From the NCBI GenBank assembly GCA_037893245.1, contig JBAIAA010001585.1:1-64000 (forward strand): DNA of 64,000 nucleotides, read 5' to 3'. This DNA is from Crossaster papposus (Eukaryota > Echinodermata > Asteroidea > Velatida > Solasteridae). Both the position numbers and the translations under genes were made by a program. The notes beneath the pieces are model-generated. The model worked only from the letters and a program-made list of their open reading frames with translations, ran no database searches and was not told the origin of the DNA. Positions 60,555 to 64,000 of this stretch are shown here, piece after piece. Position 1 is the first letter of the stretch. Every line of letters begins with the position of its first letter.

Positions 60555-60653
60555 GCTCTACAGGTAAGTATTCGTTCGTAGACCCCTACCACACTACTGT
60601 GGGGGGGGAGTCTACGTCACTCTACTTACCTGTAGAGCCACTACATTATGCAT
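60555..60653 (-). repeat. DIRS internal complementary region
   Basis: Two joined halves. 60,555-60,608 is the exact inverted copy of the element's right end. 60,609-60,653 contains a direct copy of the terminal-repeat segment and, by the DIRS model, should be complementary to the unseen left end. Such a junction templates joining of the two ends into a circle. Confidence 0.75.
60561..60571 (+). promoter_or_regulatory. Consensus 5' splice site, plus-strand copy in the internal complementary region
   Basis: CAGGTAAGTAT on the plus strand, the inverted counterpart of 60,358-60,368. A plausible 3' splice site, CTCTGTTTCAG, follows on the same strand at about 60,758-60,768, which would define an intron of about 200 bp antisense to the element. 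Confidence 0.4.
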
Positions 60654-60660
60654 GATATGG

Positions 60661-61135
60661 CACCGTAGACCGGTGGAGGGTATGCGAGATGCTACTGTGA
60701 ATAAGGGTCCTGAACTGCACGGTCGCAATAAGACGTGCTAACTAAAGCGGTTCCAAACTCTGTTTCAGAGGTTGTATGTGCAACCTCCGAAAAAGTCCTA
60801 CAACCAGTAGGCTTAGTCTGGAGTAAATAAGTATCAAGACAAAATGTATCTTATTTAATCAACCACAAGTAGAACCCTTGGAAACAAACGGGCTGGAGCA
60901 TCGAAAGGAGGATGCGGAAAACCCAAAATTCGTCAGCCCGAGGACATAGAGATCATCAGCACGGATGATATGTATAGACCGTCCTGAGGAAAAAAGTCAC
61001 TGGGGCAAGTGATAAATAGGTAGATATACACGTGAATCGTTAAAGCGAGCACATGTGAATAAACCATATCACTAATCTGTTAATCTGAGGAAGAGCAATG
61101 TCGTACTCACCGAAAAACGAGGAGAGGCGAAGCGA
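60661..61135 (-). other. Non-coding stretch between recombinase stop and internal complementary region
   Basis: About 475 bp with no long frame. It includes a small hairpin GAGGTTG/CAACCTC at about 60,769-60,788. Probably the 3' untranslated part of the element transcript. Confidence 0.5.
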
Positions 61136-62230
61136 CTAATGACGCCGAGATGAGGCTGCAGCAGCCTTCAGGACGGTTCTGCCAGCAATGCCCTCAGATT
61201 GTAAGACATCCTTCAGGTAACATTCCGTGAAGGTGCTAGCAGATTTCCATGAAGCAGCCTTGACGATGTCTGCGATGGGAACGCCCTTGAAGAAGGCCCA
61301 CGAGGTTGATGTTGATCTTACATCGTGAGCCCGGACAGAAGATCCAGGTTCGTTCGGCCAATCAGAGAGGGCCGAACAGATAGCCGTCACAAGCCATCGA
61401 GAGATGGTGTCACGGGACGCTGGTCGGTAAGGTGGGACCGTAGTAATGAACAATTGCTTGAGGTCACCCCTACACGGTCGAGTTCGTTCGACGTACCATT
61501 TGAGAGCCCGGACCGGGCACCAAAGCTTGTCGGACGAGATCGATGAGAAAGACTTAATGTCTGGAACAAAGATATCAGGCGGGAGGAAAGAAGCGGACTG
61601 ATTCTTTGAGAGGAAACCCGTCCTAGGAATCAGACGGACACCGGCAGGTTCCCAACGGATGTGCCCTGGCTCTAATGAAAAAGAATGTAGCTCACTACGG
61701 CGCCTGGAGGTAGCAACAGCTAACAGAAAGGCAACCTTAAGCGATAGCTGTAAATAACGAGGCATTGGCCAGGGGCTCGAATGGTGCTCTAGACAAGACC
61801 GAGAGCACCTGGAATAGGTCCCAGGAAGGGACGAGTTTACGTGTCGGGGGGCGATCAACGAACATGCCCCGAACAAGATGACCCAATGCCTGGTTGTCAG
61901 AGATCGAGGAACCGTCCGGGAAACCTTTATGGATCGCCGAGATGGCTGAACGGTAATTCTTGATTGTGGCCGTAGATAGGCCACTCTCAAATAGGTACAA
62001 AAGGAAGTCACCCACTGTTTCTACAGAAGAATCGGTGGGACAGTGAGAGTGACGCCGGCACCATTTATAAAAATGACGTAGTCTGCTGTTATATACGGAT
62101 CGGGTTGATGGCCTGCGACTGTGTGCCGCAACGACTGCAGCCCGATCTGAAAGGCCCGCTGAGCGGAGGGATCGTTGGATAACATCCAGCACGTCAGGTG
62201 AAGACCTTCCGGTGCCGGATGAAGAAGACC
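61136..62230 (-). pseudogene. DIRS tyrosine recombinase (integrase), frameshifted
   Basis: Recombinase of the phage-integrase fold that would insert the circular DNA copy into the host chromosome. Its N-terminal SAM-like core-binding part (from about 62,215: VLDVIQRSLRSAGLS, then RPSTRSVYNSRLRHFYKWC) is in one frame, which stops at 61,737. The catalytic part is in the next frame, ending at 61,136, with the arginine in SRRRSELHSF, the His-Asp-Val-Arg box in RAHDVRSTSTSWAF, a Trp in AASWKS and the nucleophilic tyrosine in FTECYL; all catalytic positions are present. The frames must switch at about 61,751-61,765, where the sequence reads TCGTTATTTACAG on the minus strand; one extra base is the simplest explanation. 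It overlaps the end of the upstream RT ORF by about 200 bp. No ATG lies near the domain start, so its own initiation is unclear. A sequencing error or programmed frameshift is possible but less likely. Confidence 0.88.
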
Positions 62231-64000
62231 CGACTGGGGCTGAAACAGGATGTCCGGACGCCGTGGAAGAATCACGGGTCTGAACACGAGGAGCCTGATT
62301 AGCCTGGCAAACCACGGTTGGCGAGGCCAAAACGGGGCCACCAGAAGGATCTTGCAATTCTCCTGTTCGATCTTGGACAAGACCCGGGCGATGAGGGATA
62401 GGGGCGGGAAGGCGTAAGCGAACAGCCCGTCCCAATGAATTGCTAGAGCGTCTGTCCGCCAGGCGTTGGGGTCGGGAAACCTCGAGCAATAAACCGGCAG
62501 TTGATTGTTGAGGGACGTCGCAAAAAGATCGACGTGAGGCCGGTCGATCAGAGTGAAGATCGACCGAACCACCGGAGGGAGCAGAGACCATTCCGTCGGA
62601 ATGATATGACCCCGGGACAAGGCGTCGGCGGTGCCATTCTCCACGCCCGGGAGATGGGTCGCTGACAGGACAATCTTGTGTCGCATGCACCAATGAAGGA
62701 GTTCCCAGGTCAGTGCGCAAAGGCGAGCTGACCTGGTGCCCCCTTGGCGATTTATGTACGCTACCACAGTCATGTTGTCGCAACGAACGCGAACTGCCCG
62801 ACCGGAGATCGAGGGTAGGAAGTGTTCCAGAGCCCTGGACACCGCAATCAATTCCAGAGTGTTGATGTGGAATGTGCGGTGTTCGGCATCCCAGAGCCTC
62901 GCTACTTGACAGGGGGGCAACGTAGCCCCCCAGCCCGACAGTGAAGCGTCGGTCGTGACGGTGACCGATGGTCGAGGCTGACTGAATCTGCGTCCTCGCG
63001 TAAGGTTGGTGGGAACTGTCCACCAACGAAGGTGAGGGACTAACCATAGTGAAGTCGGTACCATATGGTCGATATGGTGTCGACTGGGTTGATAGAACGT
63101 GAGGAGGTGGAGCTGAATCGGGCGCATTCGAAGCCTGCAAAAATCCACCAAGTCTATCATACTGGCCATAAGACCCAGCAATTTCAGCCACGCACGTGCT
63201 GGGGCCAGTGGAACAGACAGAAAAAGACTGACACACTGGAACAGATTGGCCACACGCTCGTCCGTCGGGCGGGCCAATCGCGCGCGGAGATCTAGTCTCG
63301 CGCCCAGAAAAGTTGGAGACTGTGATGGAAGAGGATGAGACTTGGCTGAGTTTATGATGAACCCCAAGCTCTCCGTCAGGTCCCAGGTCTCGCGGACCGC
63401 GTTGGCCGTGATTTCGTGAGATCTGCCGAAAACGATCCAGTCGTCGAGGTACTGAAATATCACTAGACCGCGTTTGCGAAGCGCCGCGCCGATTTCTCTT
63501 ACCACCCGCGTAAACACGCGTGGGGAAGTTGAAAGCCCGAAGGGGAGCGCCGTGAATTGGTACAAGACGCTTTTGTACATGAAACGGAGAAACCTGTAAT
63601 GATCGGGATGAATGGGCACGTGGAGGTAGGCGTCCTTTAGGTCGAGGCTCGCCGCCCACGTCAGGGAATCGATGGACTCGAAGATGGACTTGAGTGTTTC
63701 CATTCGGAACCGACGCGGTTTGATAAACTTGTTGAGGGGCTTCAAGTTTAGAATTGGGCGCCAGGTGTCGGATCCCTTTTTCGGGACGAGGAAAAAGGTT
63801 GACATGAAACCCGATGGCGTGGCTCCGTACGGGACCACGCGTAGCGCACGCTTGGAAAGAAGAGACTTGATCTCTTCCTCCAGAGCGCGACGTTTCGCCA
63901 GCTCTGATGGAACTCGAGTCTGGCGGACGAATGTGTCCGACGGAGGGGGACTCGTAAATTCCAACACGTAACCGTGTCTGATGGTTTCGAGTACCCATCG
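62021..64000 (-). CDS. DIRS reverse transcriptase / RNase H / methyltransferase-like polyprotein (5' partial)
   Basis: The open frame continues to the window edge (RWVLETIRHGYVLEF precedes the GTG at 63,967), so the true start is outside. Numbering from 63,967: RT fingers/palm at about 45-225 with WRPILNLKPLNKFIK, motif A SLDLKDAYLHVPIH (Asp109), motif B LPFGLSTSPR and motif C YLDDW (Asp175, Asp176); RNase H at about 335-455 with TTDASLSGWGA (Asp340), LELIAVSRAL (Glu372), RCDNMT (Asp397) and GTADALSRG (Asp448), so the DEDD set is complete; then the methyltransferase-like domain typical of DIRS at about 475-560, with HVDLFATSLNNQLPVY, DALAIHWDG and APFWPRQPWF. It would copy element RNA into DNA and remove the RNA strand; the role of the last domain is not established. 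The tail overlaps the recombinase. No internal stop or frameshift in the visible part. Confidence 0.95.
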   Translation of the reverse strand, partial: RWVLETIRHGYVLEFTSPPPSDTFVRQTRVPSELAKRRALEEEIKSLLSKRALRVVPYGATPSGFMSTFFLVPKKGSDTWRPILNLKPLNKFIKPRRFRMETLKSIFESIDSLTWAASLDLKDAYLHVPIHPDHYRFLRFMYKSVLYQFTALPFGLSTSPRVFTRVVREIGAALRKRGLVIFQYLDDWIVFGRSHEITANAVRETWDLTESLGFIINSAKSHPLPSQSPTFLGARLDLRARLARPTDERVANLFQCVSLFLSVPLAPARAWLKLLGLMASMIDLVDFCRLRMRPIQLHLLTFYQPSRHHIDHMVPTSLWLVPHLRWWTVPTNLTRGRRFSQPRPSVTVTTDASLSGWGATLPPCQVARLWDAEHRTFHINTLELIAVSRALEHFLPSISGRAVRVRCDNMTVVAYINRQGGTRSARLCALTWELLHWCMRHKIVLSATHLPGVENGTADALSRGHIIPTEWSLLPPVVRSIFTLIDRPHVDLFATSLNNQLPVYCSRFPDPNAWRTDALAIHWDGLFAYAFPPLSLIARVLSKIEQENCKILLVAPFWPRQPWFARLIRLLVFRPVILPRRPDILFQPQSGLLHPAPEGLHLTCWMLSNDPSAQRAFQIGLQSLRHTVAGHQPDPYITADYVIFINGAGVTLTVPPILL

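Larger units (their letters stand above)
60321..64000 (-). mobile_element. DIRS-type tyrosine-recombinase retrotransposon (partial)
   Basis: Runs leftwards. In element order the window contains the RT/RNase H/methyltransferase-like ORF (running off at 64,000), the overlapping tyrosine recombinase gene, a 470-bp non-coding stretch, an internal complementary region (60,555-60,653) and the terminal repeat (60,321-60,554). Order, YLDD reverse transcriptase, recombinase instead of DDE integrase, and inverted plus internal complementary repeats define the DIRS group. The group is known to integrate a circular DNA without target duplication. A gag-like ORF and the other terminal repeat should lie beyond 64,000. 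One frameshift in the recombinase suggests this copy is not autonomous. Confidence 0.93.

Noticed and set aside
62235..63998. Upstream three quarters of the 753-codon frame as a separate gene
   Set aside because: It is the alternate frame of the RT/RNase H sequence and contains no domain of its own. It is kept as a finding about ORF overlap but not annotated as a gene.
1..64000. CRISPR arrays, bacterial operons, riboswitches or rho-independent terminators
   Set aside because: Composition, SINEs, microsatellites and transposon types are those of an animal genome, and no spaced direct-repeat array was seen.

Overview
The window reads as intergenic or intronic DNA from a marine invertebrate deuterostome. 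An echinoderm, or at least an ambulacrarian, is my best guess. The guess rests on the AT-rich background, the abundant TACATGTA/TACCGGTA palindromic microsatellite, many long poly-G/poly-C tracts, and small inverted-repeat transposons of the CAGGGGCCAATTTCAT type. I recognise no host protein-coding exon, tRNA or rRNA gene with confidence. Almost everything that can be named is a mobile element or a repeat.

Layout: bases 1-15,187 are mostly unrecognised non-coding DNA with homopolymers, microsatellites, one small inverted-repeat element (6,082-6,323) and a three-copy dispersed repeat (8,369, 18,195 and 49,690). From 15 to 57 kb there are several families of small non-autonomous elements. These are an eight-copy TTAA-flanked family ending in AGGTAGGATACACC, a three-copy 240-bp CAGGGGCC family, a three-copy family with AAGCC..TGTTCGCACTGGAC ends, and at least five single-copy families, plus two tRNA-derived SINEs. 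There are clear nested insertions at 50,443-51,554 and at 35,720-39,207; the latter has two and possibly three levels. A perfect 79-bp inverted repeat with a 5-nt loop lies at 31,187-31,349. Two inverted copies of a repeat carrying telomere-like GGTTAGGG motifs lie at 48.3 and 54.6 kb. Between the repeats are blocks of balanced composition with TAAT or GATA-type motifs; these could be cis-regulatory DNA, but that is inference.

The only clear coding capacity is at the right edge. A DIRS-type tyrosine-recombinase retrotransposon lies on the minus strand (60,321 to beyond 64,000). Its reverse transcriptase/RNase H/methyltransferase-like ORF runs off the window. It is followed by an overlapping tyrosine recombinase gene with one apparent frameshift, a non-coding stretch, an internal complementary region and the terminal repeat. 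The reverse transcriptase and RNase H would make the DNA copy, the inverted and internal complementary repeats would template a circular intermediate, and the recombinase would integrate it. The gag-like ORF and the other terminal repeat are expected to the right of the window. The terminal and internal repeats carry three near-consensus 5' splice sites, two of them perfectly complementary to the 5' end of U1 snRNA, which is the oddest feature of the element.
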